This document shows positions 1 through 5,937 of a DNA stretch of 7,562 bases, piece by piece; the stretch's first letter is position 1; each line of letters begins with the position of its first letter. The stretch is from an uncultured Bacteroidota bacterium (GTDB lineage Bacteria > Bacteroidota > Bacteroidia > Flavobacteriales > Flavobacteriaceae). Where the stretch lies: contig CAIRNC010000162.1 in the NCBI GenBank assembly GCA_903879875.1, forward strand, positions 1 to 7,562, in the 5' to 3' direction. The translations under genes and the position numbers were made by a program. The notes beneath the pieces are model-generated. The model saw only the letters and a list, made by a program, of their open reading frames with translations, was not told where the DNA came from and ran no database searches.

Positions 1-257
1 AACATTTGTCTTGGGCCACTTTTACAGATGCTGTGGTACAAAAAATAGCAACTGAAAAAGAAAATGTTGTCTTTTTACTTTGGGGTAGTTTTGCTCAAAA
101 GAAAGGTATCAAAATTGACCGTTCAAAACATTTAGTTTTAACTTCGGGGCATCCTTCTCCAATGAGTGCGAATCAAGGAAAATGGTTTGGCAACAAGCAT
201 TTTAGTCAAACCAATGCGTATTTAAAATCTAATAATAAATCGGAAATTGATTGGTAA
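1..257 (+). CDS. ung: Uracil-DNA glycosylase, C-terminal part (5' end outside window)
   Basis: This enzyme removes uracil from DNA by cutting the N-glycosidic bond, the first step of base excision repair, and leaves an abasic site. Only the last 84 or so codons are present. The reading frame is open to the left edge (first full codon at position 3), so the TTG at 6 is not the start. The C-terminal family signature is clear: VVFLLWGSFAQKKG, followed by the HPSPMSA motif, which carries the catalytic histidine that contacts the uracil O2 in family 1 UDGs and the leucine-loop region (Met here where E. coli has Leu, HPSPLSA). The protein ends at IDW, close to where other Ung proteins end. It is convergent with the next gene, with only 6 bp between the stop codons and no obvious terminator. 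Identification is secure; the N-terminal half with the catalytic Asp is not visible. Confidence 0.95.
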   Translation, partial: HLSWATFTDAVVQKIATEKENVVFLLWGSFAQKKGIKIDRSKHLVLTSGHPSPMSANQGKWFGNKHFSQTNAYLKSNNKSEIDW

Positions 258-263
258 ATAAAT

Positions 264-1325
264 CTATTCCACAACCTTAATTTCAAACATTTTATCCCAA
301 TTTTTTCCGGTTACAAAAATAGTTTTGGTATTAGGGTTATAGGCTATTCCGTTTAAAACTTCTGCATTTTTCGCCTTTAATGATTTTCTTAAATCAGCCA
401 TATTCAAAATACCTTCAACGGCACCTGTAGCTGGATTTACGACTGCTATAGCATCTTTTTGCCATATATTACAATAGATTTTTCCGTTAATCCATTCTAA
501 TTCGTTTACACTTTTTATTTTATCACTACCCGCATAAACATTGATGTAATCTATCATTTTTTGAGTGTTAGGATTCATTTTCCAAATTTTTTCGGTACCG
601 TCTGATTGATATATACACGTTCCATCATTGGTCATTCCCCAACCTTCAATTTTTTTGTCATAAGTAAATGTTTTTTCTCTTTTCAGCGTATTCAAATTGT
701 ATATAAATCCTACGTTTGATTGCCAAGTTAACTGATAAATTTTGTTGTTTATCATGGTGATTCCTTCACCAAAATATTGGGTTTCTAAATCGTTTTGTTT
801 GTAAACTTTCATTGATTTGTAATCGTATTTTCTGAAAAATGATTTTCTATCACCACCAGAACCTGTACTTTCAAATAAGGTGTCTCTAATAAATTCTAAG
901 CCTTCGGTGAAGGATAAGGTATCGTGAGCAAAGGTATTAACAATCGTATATTTCAATAGTTTTGGTTGCACGCTAGAAACCATTTCAACTCTGCTTGTAA
1001 TTTCTTTACCTGCTGAATCACTTTCAAAATAAACCAATGCTTTCAGGTTTTGATAACCCAATTTGGCGTCTTTTAGATTGAAATCGACTTTTTCTAAACC
1101 TTTTTTAGAAGCTATTTTTTTATCGTTTACATAATAGATAATACTATCAATTTTTTTGTTTTCAGGGTTGTTTAATTCCAAAGAAAGTACCTCATTATTA
1201 AAATAAACGGGCTTAAATTTCGCTTCATTGAAGCTAAATAAATTTTCGCCATTATTTTTTGTGCCCTGACAGCTTACCATTGTAACAGCTAATAAAATGA
1301 TTGATAATACGTTATAATTTTTCAT
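264..1325 (-). CDS. Glutaminyl-peptide cyclotransferase (glutamine cyclotransferase), lipoprotein
   Basis: The family converts N-terminal glutamine of peptides or proteins to pyroglutamate, releasing ammonia. The chosen start at 1325 gives 353 residues beginning with a lipoprotein signal peptide: Lys2, a hydrophobic stretch, then MVSC with Cys19 as the likely lipidation site. An in-frame ATG 10 codons upstream (1355) would put a charged extension before the signal peptide and is less likely. Residues about 20-120 form a separate N-terminal part not needed by the family. From about residue 130 comes the five-bladed-propeller domain of the plant/bacterial enzyme, with FTEGLEF (about 139-145), GEGIT, EGWGMTNDG, NELEWINGKIYCNIW, LNGIAYNP and the terminal TGKNWDKMFEI. 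This is the propeller (QPCT-unrelated) class. It probably acts in the periplasm or at an outer-membrane face. No convincing promoter was found between it and the divergent SRP RNA. The substrate cannot be read from sequence. Confidence 0.92.
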   Translation of the reverse strand: MKNYNVLSIILLAVTMVSCQGTKNNGENLFSFNEAKFKPVYFNNEVLSLELNNPENKKIDSIIYYVNDKKIASKKGLEKVDFNLKDAKLGYQNLKALVYFESDSAGKEITSRVEMVSSVQPKLLKYTIVNTFAHDTLSFTEGLEFIRDTLFESTGSGGDRKSFFRKYDYKSMKVYKQNDLETQYFGEGITMINNKIYQLTWQSNVGFIYNLNTLKREKTFTYDKKIEGWGMTNDGTCIYQSDGTEKIWKMNPNTQKMIDYINVYAGSDKIKSVNELEWINGKIYCNIWQKDAIAVVNPATGAVEGILNMADLRKSLKAKNAEVLNGIAYNPNTKTIFVTGKNWDKMFEIKVVE

Positions 1326-1379
1326 AATGCGTTTTAAATTTCTTACAATATACAAAACAAACTAATATACTCGTTTGCG

Positions 1380-1410
1380 TTTGCGAAAATACAAAAAGTT
1401 TGTATATTTG
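1380..1410 (+). promoter_or_regulatory. Bacteroidetes-type housekeeping promoter of the SRP RNA gene
   Basis: A TTTG at 1380-1383 (-33 element) and a perfect TAnnTTTG at 1403-1410 (TATATTTG, -7 element) are separated by 19 bp, the spacing known for the primary sigma factor of Bacteroidetes. Transcription would begin a few bases after 1410, which agrees with the base-paired 5' end of the SRP RNA at about 1414-1415. Confidence 0.8.
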
Positions 1411-1413
1411 CAA

Positions 1414-1510
1414 CGGCAAGTCCTACACGACCAGCTCCTGCAGACTCCCCCAGGATGGGAACATAGCAAGGGTACGTGGTTGAGCGGTGCGATGTAGGTC
1501 GCTTGCCACT
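1414..1510 (+). ncRNA. ffs: Signal recognition particle RNA, small bacterial (4.5S) type
   Basis: This RNA joins Ffh to form the particle that targets nascent membrane and secreted proteins to FtsY and the translocon. The ends pair: GGCAAG (1415-1420) with CTTGCC (1502-1507), and CCTACA (1422-1427) with TGTAGG (1493-1498). The helix 8 core is intact: CCCCCAGGA, then TG-GGAA-CA with the GGAA tetraloop at 1458-1461, then TAGCAAGGG containing the AGCA side of the symmetric loop bound by the Ffh M domain. In E. coli the tetraloop is closed by CC/GG; here TG/CA keeps the pairing. There is no Alu domain, so this is the short form of about 95-100 nt. It has its own promoter upstream and terminator downstream. 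Identification is strong; exact ends are uncertain by a few bases. Confidence 0.93.
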
Positions 1511-1514
1511 TTTT

Positions 1515-1544
1515 AATCTTCCAACTTTGGAGGATTTTTTTTTT
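1515..1544 (+). terminator. Intrinsic terminator of the SRP RNA gene
   Basis: Positions 1515-1523 (AATCTTCCA) pair with 1528-1536 (TGGAGGATT) around a 4-nt loop, with one G-T pair, and run straight into a tract of ten T residues (1535-1544). Location directly after the SRP RNA 3' strand fits a monocistronic transcript. Confidence 0.8.
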
Positions 1545-1628
1545 GGAGCTAATCCAGCCATCATTCCAATCTTTTTCTATCAAAAATAACAGAAAAAGGA
1601 TTTTCCCGTCTGTTTGGGCTAGGCAAAC
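1545..1628. repeat. Structured noncoding element with imperfect hairpin
   Basis: This stretch lies between the SRP terminator and the SDR promoter and holds no convincing gene. It shows a stem of AATC-TTTTTCT (1568-1578) with AGAAAAA-G-GATT (1591-1602), 11 pairs with one bulged G and a 12-nt loop. Outside it AGCC (1556-1559) can pair with GGCT (1617-1620), and a further small hairpin GTTTG/CAAAC sits at 1612-1628. The similar strings GGAGCTA (1545-1551) and GGGCTA (1616-1621) bracket the element. I recall similar GGAGCTA...GGGCTA blocks between genes in flavobacterial genomes, but this is memory, not a search result. It could be a dispersed intergenic repeat or the remains of one. The rest of the gap, 1629-1747, holds only the promoter motif listed separately. 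Confidence 0.4.
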
Positions 1629-1688
1629 CAATTACAATTTTGGAAATCAATTTCTTCTTCTATTTATTAATGAAAACCTTTAAAACGC

Positions 1689-1696
1689 TACATTTG
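1689..1696 (+). promoter_or_regulatory. Candidate -7 element upstream of the SDR gene
   Basis: TACATTTG is a perfect match to the Bacteroidetes TAnnTTTG -7 motif, 51 bp before the chosen ATG of the dehydrogenase. The -33 side is weak: only a TTTA at 1663-1666, 22 bp away. It would start a short leader of roughly 45 nt. Confidence 0.5.
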
Positions 1697-1747
1697 TAAA
1701 CCTAAGATTGAAAGTTGTATTTTAGGATAAAGCGATATGAAAAAAAC

Positions 1748-2560
1748 ATGAAAAAAGTAGTCTTAATAACGGGTGGTTCTTCTGGAATTGGTAAATCAAT
1801 TGGTGTATTTTTGCATCAAAAAGGGTTTATTGTTTATGGCACCAGTCGAAATCCAGAGAAAATAACAGATTCGGTCTTTCCATTGTTGTCTTTAGATGTT
1901 AGAAATAGTGCAAGTATTCAAAATGCCGTTTCTGAAGTGATTCTTTTAGCTGGTCGAATTGATGTGGTGATTAATAATGCTGGTGTTGGTATTACAGGCC
2001 CTTTGGAAGAAATTCCAACTCAAGAAATCAAGAATAATTTTGAAACTAATTTTTTTGGACCAATTGAGGTGATGAAAGCTGTTTTGCCTCAAATGCGTCA
2101 GCAACATTCGGGTTTAATAATCAATATCACTTCTATTGCAGGTTATATGGGTTTGCCGTATCGCAGTGTTTATTCCGCATCTAAAGGGGCTTTAGAATTG
2201 ATAACGGAAGCCTTGCGAATGGAAGTACACTCGTTTGGAATTCAAATTACCAATGTAGCTCCAGGTGATTTTGCTACTAATATTGCCGCTGGGCGTTTTC
2301 ATGCTCCCTTAATTAAAGGTTCGGCTTACGAAACGCCTTATGGGAACACTTTAAAGATGATGGACGAGCATGTACATAGTGGACATAATCCAAATGAAAT
2401 GGCTGAAGCAATCTATCAAATTATTCAAAATCCAAACCCAAAAATCCATTATAAAGTGGGTGCTTTTATGCAAAAATTTTCAATTGTTTTAAAACGTATT
2501 TTGCCTGATAAAGTTTATGAAAAAATGCTAATGAATCATTATCAATTGTTAAAAGAGTGA
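1748..2560 (+). CDS. Short-chain dehydrogenase/reductase (classical SDR)
   Basis: An NAD(P)(H)-dependent oxidoreductase of 270 residues in the cytoplasm. The Rossmann dinucleotide motif TGGSSGIG is at residues 8-15, NNAG at 76-79, catalytic Ser129 (NITSIAG), and Tyr142-x3-Lys146 (YSASK), followed by PGD at 172-174. The YGTSRNP after beta-strand 2 (Thr32, Ser33, Arg34) suggests NADP preference, which is an inference. The start at 1748 puts MKKVVLITGG at the N-terminus as usual; an in-frame ATG at 1715 would add 11 unusual residues. The overall pattern resembles the group often labelled 'SDR family oxidoreductase' with unknown substrate. The last third of the C-terminal tail (residues about 235-268) is encoded by DNA that recurs as a broken copy at 4966-5065, so the 3' end of this gene may have been replaced or duplicated in a recombination event. 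Confidence 0.9.
   Translation: MKKVVLITGGSSGIGKSIGVFLHQKGFIVYGTSRNPEKITDSVFPLLSLDVRNSASIQNAVSEVILLAGRIDVVINNAGVGITGPLEEIPTQEIKNNFETNFFGPIEVMKAVLPQMRQQHSGLIINITSIAGYMGLPYRSVYSASKGALELITEALRMEVHSFGIQITNVAPGDFATNIAAGRFHAPLIKGSAYETPYGNTLKMMDEHVHSGHNPNEMAEAIYQIIQNPNPKIHYKVGAFMQKFSIVLKRILPDKVYEKMLMNHYQLLKE
2451..2550 (+). repeat. Direct repeat copy A (inside 3' end of the SDR gene)
   Basis: Aligned without gaps to 4966-5065 (offset 2515), 87 of 100 bases match by hand count. Bases 2488-2532 are identical to 5003-5047, a 45-bp core. The 37 bases before the core match less well, and similarity ends just before the SDR stop codon. The repeat pair brackets the umuC-umuD-SRAP cassette. Confidence 0.88.
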
Positions 2561-2610
2561 AGAGAATAGAATATAGAGAAATAGTAGAACAACCGTAATT
2601 TAAAAATAAA

Positions 2611-3864
2611 ATGTTTGCCCTTGTAGATTGTAATAATTTTTATGCTTCGTGTGAGCGGATTTTTAATCCGACGCTCAACGGCAAACCCATTGTTGTTTTA
2701 AGTAACAATGATGGCTGTGTTATTGCGCGAAGTAACGAGGCCAAACCTTTTGTTCCTATGGGTGCCGTTGCCTTTAAGTACAAAGTCGCTTTTTTACAAA
2801 ACAACATCAATGTATTTTCATCTAATTATGCGCTCTACGGCGATATGAGTAATCGAGTGATGAATACCTTGCGGGAATACACGCCCGATATTGAAATTTA
2901 TTCTATTGATGAAGCTTTTTTGCAGTTTACCGGATTCGAAAATTACGATTTGAATGCCTATGGTTTAACCATTCGTCAACGGGTAAAAAAAGTGGTAGGT
3001 ATGCCTGTAAGCATTGGTATTGCACCTACAAAAGCACTAAGTAAGGTGGCTAATAAAATTGCTAAAAAATTTACCGATAGAACCAACGGTGTGTATGTAA
3101 TTGACACCGAAGAAAAAAGAATAAAAGCCTTAAAATGGACAAAAATTGAGGATGTTTGGGGCATTGGTAGGCAACTGTCCAAACGGTTGCAAAGTATCAA
3201 AGTGATGACTGCCTACGATTTTACGCAATTGGCAGACGAATATGTAAAATCGAAATTGTCGATTGTAGAATTGCGTTTAAAACACGAATTGGAAGGCAAA
3301 CAACGCCTCTCTTTAGACGAAGTTAAAAGTAAAAAAACAATTGCCACTACCCGAAGTTTTGAAAACACTATAACCGATATTGATAACTTAAAAGAGCGGG
3401 TTTCGACTTTTGCCGTTTCGTGTGCCGAAAAACTGCGAAAACAAAAATCACATTGCAATGCTTTAATGCTTTTTATACATACTAACGGTTTTAACAAAGA
3501 CCAACCCCAATACAGTAGAAGCATCGTTGTTAAATTGCCTTATGCTACCAATTCGAGTATTATCTTGTCGCAATTTGCCTTAAAAGGATTGGAAGCTATT
3601 TACAAAAAAGGATTTCATTTCAAAAAAGCAGGAGTGATTGTCATGGAATTGACCCCCGAAAATGTAAAACAACTGGATTTGTTTCTTGACGAAGACCCAA
3701 AGCATCAAATTTTAATGCAAGCCATTGACACAATCAATAACAATTTAGGCAAAAAGAAACTCAAATTAGCCTCACAAGATTTAGGTAGAACGTGGAAAAT
3801 GCGACAAGAAAAATTGTCAAAACGATATACCACCAACTGGAACGAACTTTTAGAAGTAGATTGA
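2611..3864 (+). CDS. umuC: DNA polymerase V catalytic subunit UmuC (Y-family translesion polymerase)
   Basis: A 417-residue low-fidelity polymerase that copies past DNA lesions once activated by cleaved UmuD. The palm begins at once with [12 protein letters not shown] (Asp6 as metal ligand), and YSIDEAF supplies Asp100 and Glu101. Other marks are [20 protein letters not shown] (134-153), the helix-hairpin-helix [12 protein letters not shown] (182-193), and TTRSF (246-250) opening the little-finger domain. QLDLF (354-358) matches the UmuC beta-clamp binding motif, and the tail [20 protein letters not shown] (391-410) is the DUF4113-type ending of UmuC. Length matches E. coli UmuC (422). The gene comes first in its operon, the reverse of the E. 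coli umuDC order, with 50 bp to the SDR stop. I see no clear promoter or LexA-type operator in that gap. All catalytic residues are present, so it looks functional. Confidence 0.96.
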   Translation: MFALVDCNNFYASCERIFNPTLNGKPIVVLSNNDGCVIARSNEAKPFVPMGAVAFKYKVAFLQNNINVFSSNYALYGDMSNRVMNTLREYTPDIEIYSIDEAFLQFTGFENYDLNAYGLTIRQRVKKVVGMPVSIGIAPTKALSKVANKIAKKFTDRTNGVYVIDTEEKRIKALKWTKIEDVWGIGRQLSKRLQSIKVMTAYDFTQLADEYVKSKLSIVELRLKHELEGKQRLSLDEVKSKKTIATTRSFENTITDIDNLKERVSTFAVSCAEKLRKQKSHCNALMLFIHTNGFNKDQPQYSRSIVVKLPYATNSSIILSQFALKGLEAIYKKGFHFKKAGVIVMELTPENVKQLDLFLDEDPKHQILMQAIDTINNNLGKKKLKLASQDLGRTWKMRQEKLSKRYTTNWNELLEVD

Positions 3865-3865
3865 A

Positions 3866-4312
3866 ATGAAAATTATTAAAATACCAAAACTTGGCGATGA
3901 GTTAGAAAATTTGCCTTACCATATCAAAGATAATAAAATCTTAGTTAATTATTTTGGAGGCGTACAAGCTGGATTTCCAAGTCCTGCCGAAGATTTTGTA
4001 GAACAAAAATTAAGCCTTGACGAAAAATATATTACCAACCCCAACAACACTTATTTAATAAAAGTAAGGGGAAATTCGATGTATCCCACTTTGCAAATTG
4101 GAGATATTTTAATTGTGAAATCGGATTTGGATTTGAAAGACAACAAAATCGCCATAGTATCTATAAACAATACCGATTACACCGTAAAACGATACAACAA
4201 ACGAAAAAAAATGTTTGTTGCCGATAATAACGAATATCCAAATATTGAAATTAAAGATGAGGATACCATACTATGTTTGGGAGTTGTGAAAAATTTAATT
4301 CGAGATTTATAA
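3866..4312 (+). CDS. umuD: UmuD, self-cleaving subunit of DNA polymerase V (LexA/S24 family)
   Basis: A 148-residue relative of LexA that, when bound by RecA filaments, cuts itself to UmuD' and then activates UmuC. The cleavage site is in VQAGFPSPAED, between Ala35 and Gly36, where E. coli UmuD has Cys24-Gly25. The Ser-Lys dyad is Ser71 (RGNSMYP) and Lys108 (YTVKRY). No DNA-binding helix-turn-helix precedes the peptidase domain, which argues for UmuD rather than a LexA or phage repressor. The ATG lies 1 bp after the umuC stop, and its own stop overlaps the next start, so translation is probably coupled. Its arm before the cleavage site is about 11 residues longer than in E. coli. Confidence 0.95.
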   Translation: MKIIKIPKLGDELENLPYHIKDNKILVNYFGGVQAGFPSPAEDFVEQKLSLDEKYITNPNNTYLIKVRGNSMYPTLQIGDILIVKSDLDLKDNKIAIVSINNTDYTVKRYNKRKKMFVADNNEYPNIEIKDEDTILCLGVVKNLIRDL

Positions 4313-4911
4313 TGTGTTTCCATTCAAAACAAACTAAAAAAGCCCTAGAAATCGAAAACAGATTTAATGCTAAATTTGAAAACAAAATAGCGTTTGAACC
4401 CACAAACCATTACAATGGCTTTAGTTTTCCAAAAACTCCAATCATAACCAATGAAAATACAAGTAAAATTGAAATGGTAAATTGGGGTTTGCTACCCAAT
4501 TGGGCAAGTGCTGATTTTGACAAAAACAACACACTTAATGCTCGGATCGAATCATTGACCCAAAAAAAATCATTCAAAGACATAACCCAAAACCGATGTA
4601 TTGTTTTAGTTAATGGTTTCTATGAATGGCAACACGTTGGAAGTCAAAAAATAAAATATGAAATTGGAATTAATGATGAGTTATTTGCCTTTGCAGGATT
4701 GTTCGACAGCAACAACGAATCAAAAACGTACACAATAATAACTACCGAAGCCAAAGGAATTATGATTGATATACATAACACCAAATTACGAATGCCTTTC
4801 GCTTTGAAAACGGATATGGATTTTGAAAATTGGTTATCGGGTGAAATTGTCAACCCTTTTTATGATTTTACAACAAGTCCAAAATTATATAAACAACACT
4901 TCCTTTTTTAA
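4312..4911 (+). CDS. SRAP-domain protein (HMCES/YedK family), abasic-site sensor
   Basis: The family forms a covalent thiazolidine link between its N-terminal cysteine and abasic sites in single-stranded DNA, shielding them from error-prone handling. The start is fixed by chemistry: ATG at 4312 puts Cys at position 2 (MCFHSK), exposed when Met is removed. An in-frame ATG 13 codons upstream would bury it. Other conserved residues are Asn76 and Arg78 (LNARIES), Glu105 (NGFYEW) and His155 (HNTKLRMP), matching the active-site Asn, Glu and His of YedK. At 199 residues it is slightly shorter than E. coli YedK (222). The ATG overlaps the umuD TAA by one base (TAATG), the third gene of a coupled operon. 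Association of SRAP with SOS-type polymerases is known from comparative genomics. No strong terminator follows; an AT-rich inverted repeat lies at 4937-4973. Confidence 0.94.
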   Translation: MCFHSKQTKKALEIENRFNAKFENKIAFEPTNHYNGFSFPKTPIITNENTSKIEMVNWGLLPNWASADFDKNNTLNARIESLTQKKSFKDITQNRCIVLVNGFYEWQHVGSQKIKYEIGINDELFAFAGLFDSNNESKTYTIITTEAKGIMIDIHNTKLRMPFALKTDMDFENWLSGEIVNPFYDFTTSPKLYKQHFLF

Positions 4912-4936
4912 GGGTTTAGACTATTTTGGAACAAAT

Positions 4937-4973
4937 TAATTTATAAAAAACACTACAATTCATTTATAAATTA
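4937..4973. repeat. AT-rich perfect inverted repeat at the cassette's right end
   Basis: TAATTTATAAA (4937-4947) is exactly repeated in reverse complement as TTTATAAATTA (4963-4973), with a 15-nt spacer. The right arm runs into the start of the SDR-like repeat copy B. It contains only A-T pairs and has no T tract after it, so it is a poor terminator; it may mark a recombination junction or be chance in AT-rich DNA. Confidence 0.4.
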
Positions 4974-5067
4974 GGTGTGATTATGCAAAAATTTGCCATA
5001 ACTTTAAAACGTATTTTGCCTGATAAAGTTTATGAAAAAATGCTAATAAATCATTATAAATTGTAAA
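4966..5067 (+). pseudogene. Broken copy of the SDR gene 3' end (direct repeat copy B)
   Basis: Read in frame, 4983-5067 encodes 27 residues and a TAA stop. Of these, 23 match the C-terminus of the upstream SDR (residues 241-267), including the 14-residue run LKRILPDKVYEKML. Protein similarity continues a little upstream (IYKLGVIMQKF against IHYKVGAFMQKF) and then an in-frame TAA at 4944 closes the frame. Nothing else of an SDR is present: no cofactor motif and no catalytic Tyr-Lys. At DNA level it matches 2451-2550 at 87 of 100 bases, with an identical core at 5003-5047. It is a remnant, not a gene. It may be the original 3' end of the SDR gene displaced by insertion of the umuC cassette, or the stump of a second, tandem SDR. 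Confidence 0.88.
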
Positions 5068-5071
5068 TTTG
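5064..5071 (+). promoter_or_regulatory. Candidate -7 element for the outer-membrane gene
   Basis: TAAATTTG matches the TAnnTTTG motif exactly and sits 24 bp before the ATG at 5096, overlapping the stop codon of the SDR remnant. No clear TTTG -33 element is seen at the right distance, and such motifs are common by chance in AT-rich DNA. Confidence 0.35.
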
Positions 5072-5095
5072 TCCTGAATTTATAATTTGTTCTTT

Positions 5096-5920
5096 ATGAA
5101 GAAATATTTACTTTTATTAAATGTTTTACTCTTGTTTTCATGTTCTCCAAAAATGATTCTTTCTTCAGATCATAAAAACTTTTCTTATTCGGATGAAAAT
5201 AATAATATTGAAGATTTAAATACTGAAAAAAAAATAAATCATTCTCCAGACAATGAAAAAATAAATACTAAAAATATATCATTTTTAAATTTCAATAAGA
5301 CTTTTAATTTATGTGCAACATTTAATTATGGAATAGCTTTCAGAGTTGGAGATACGCCTAAAGGTTTAAATAATGAAACTGAAAATTATTTAAAAAAGCT
5401 GAATACTGGGTCTAGTTATGATTTTGGGTTGTATTATGTAAATAGTAAAAAAACTGGTTTTGGTTTGAAATACAATTTATTCAAAGCATCAGGTAGTATG
5501 AATAATTTATATCTTGAGACTCAAATTGGCACTTAAGGAATTGGGAGTATTTCAGATGATATTTCAATTATGTTCATAGGACCTTGCTTTACAATGGATG
5601 GTAAAAATTTATCAAGTAGACATGAAGGAAATTTAGAAGTTGCATTTGGTTATATTGGTTATAAAAATGAATCAATTGCATTAAATGAAAAGTATTCTAT
5701 TAATGGCTATAATTTTGGAATGACTGCAGGGTTAGGGTATAGATATCGGTTTTATAAAAATTTTTCCATCGGACCTCAGGTAAATTTTATTGGAGGAGTA
5801 TTAAAAGATTATGAAATATCAGGACCTAATGGATTTAAAAAGAATGTAACTCTTTCAAAAGAAAATGTTGAAAGTTTATGGAGAATAGATATAACTTTAG
5901 GAATAATTTATAGATTTTAA
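5096..5920 (+). pseudogene. Outer-membrane beta-barrel-like protein, interrupted by an in-frame stop
   Basis: From the ATG at 5096 the frame gives a signal sequence (MKKYLLLLNVLLLFSC, possible lipidation at the Cys), a polar linker rich in Asn, Asp, Glu and Lys, and then strand-like segments. It stops at TAA 5534-5536 (after TQIGT). The very same frame continues without another stop from 5537 (GIGSISDDISIMFIGP) to 5920. The second half keeps alternating aromatic/glycine strands (AFGYIGYK, GMTAGLGYRYRF, SIGPQVNFIGG) and ends in YRF, the terminal Phe typical of outer-membrane barrels. Without the stop the product would be 274 residues. I do not recognise a specific family beyond flavobacterial outer-membrane barrel proteins. 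It appears more AT-rich than the transaldolase after it. Options are a recent pseudogene, a sequencing error, or two separate products (the second from ATG 5570), the last being unlikely. Confidence 0.75.
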
Positions 5921-5937
5921 AATTATAAAATAAATAT

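Noticed and set aside
1343..1631. Two minus-strand open frames (1343-1564 and 1362-1631)
   Set aside because: They run antisense through the SRP RNA, its terminator and the hairpin element, with lysine- and serine-rich low-quality protein and no family resemblance.
1715..1747. Earlier in-frame ATG for the SDR gene
   Set aside because: It would add 11 residues before the normal MKKVVLITGG start and lies between the -7 motif and the usual start; the ATG at 1748 fits the family better.
2976..3524. Minus-strand open frames inside umuC
   Set aside because: They are shadows of the umuC coding strand, whose catalytic motifs are complete.
4273..4311. Earlier in-frame ATG for the SRAP gene
   Set aside because: It would move the catalytic cysteine away from position 2 and overlap umuD by 40 bases; family chemistry requires Met-Cys at the start.
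2561..4965. Search for an integrase, transposase or terminal inverted repeats of an insertion sequence
   Set aside because: None is present between the direct repeats; the three genes fill the space, so I do not call a named mobile element.
5570..5920. Second half of the outer-membrane gene as an independent gene
   Set aside because: It lacks a signal peptide and continues the upstream frame exactly; it reads as the rest of one barrel protein.
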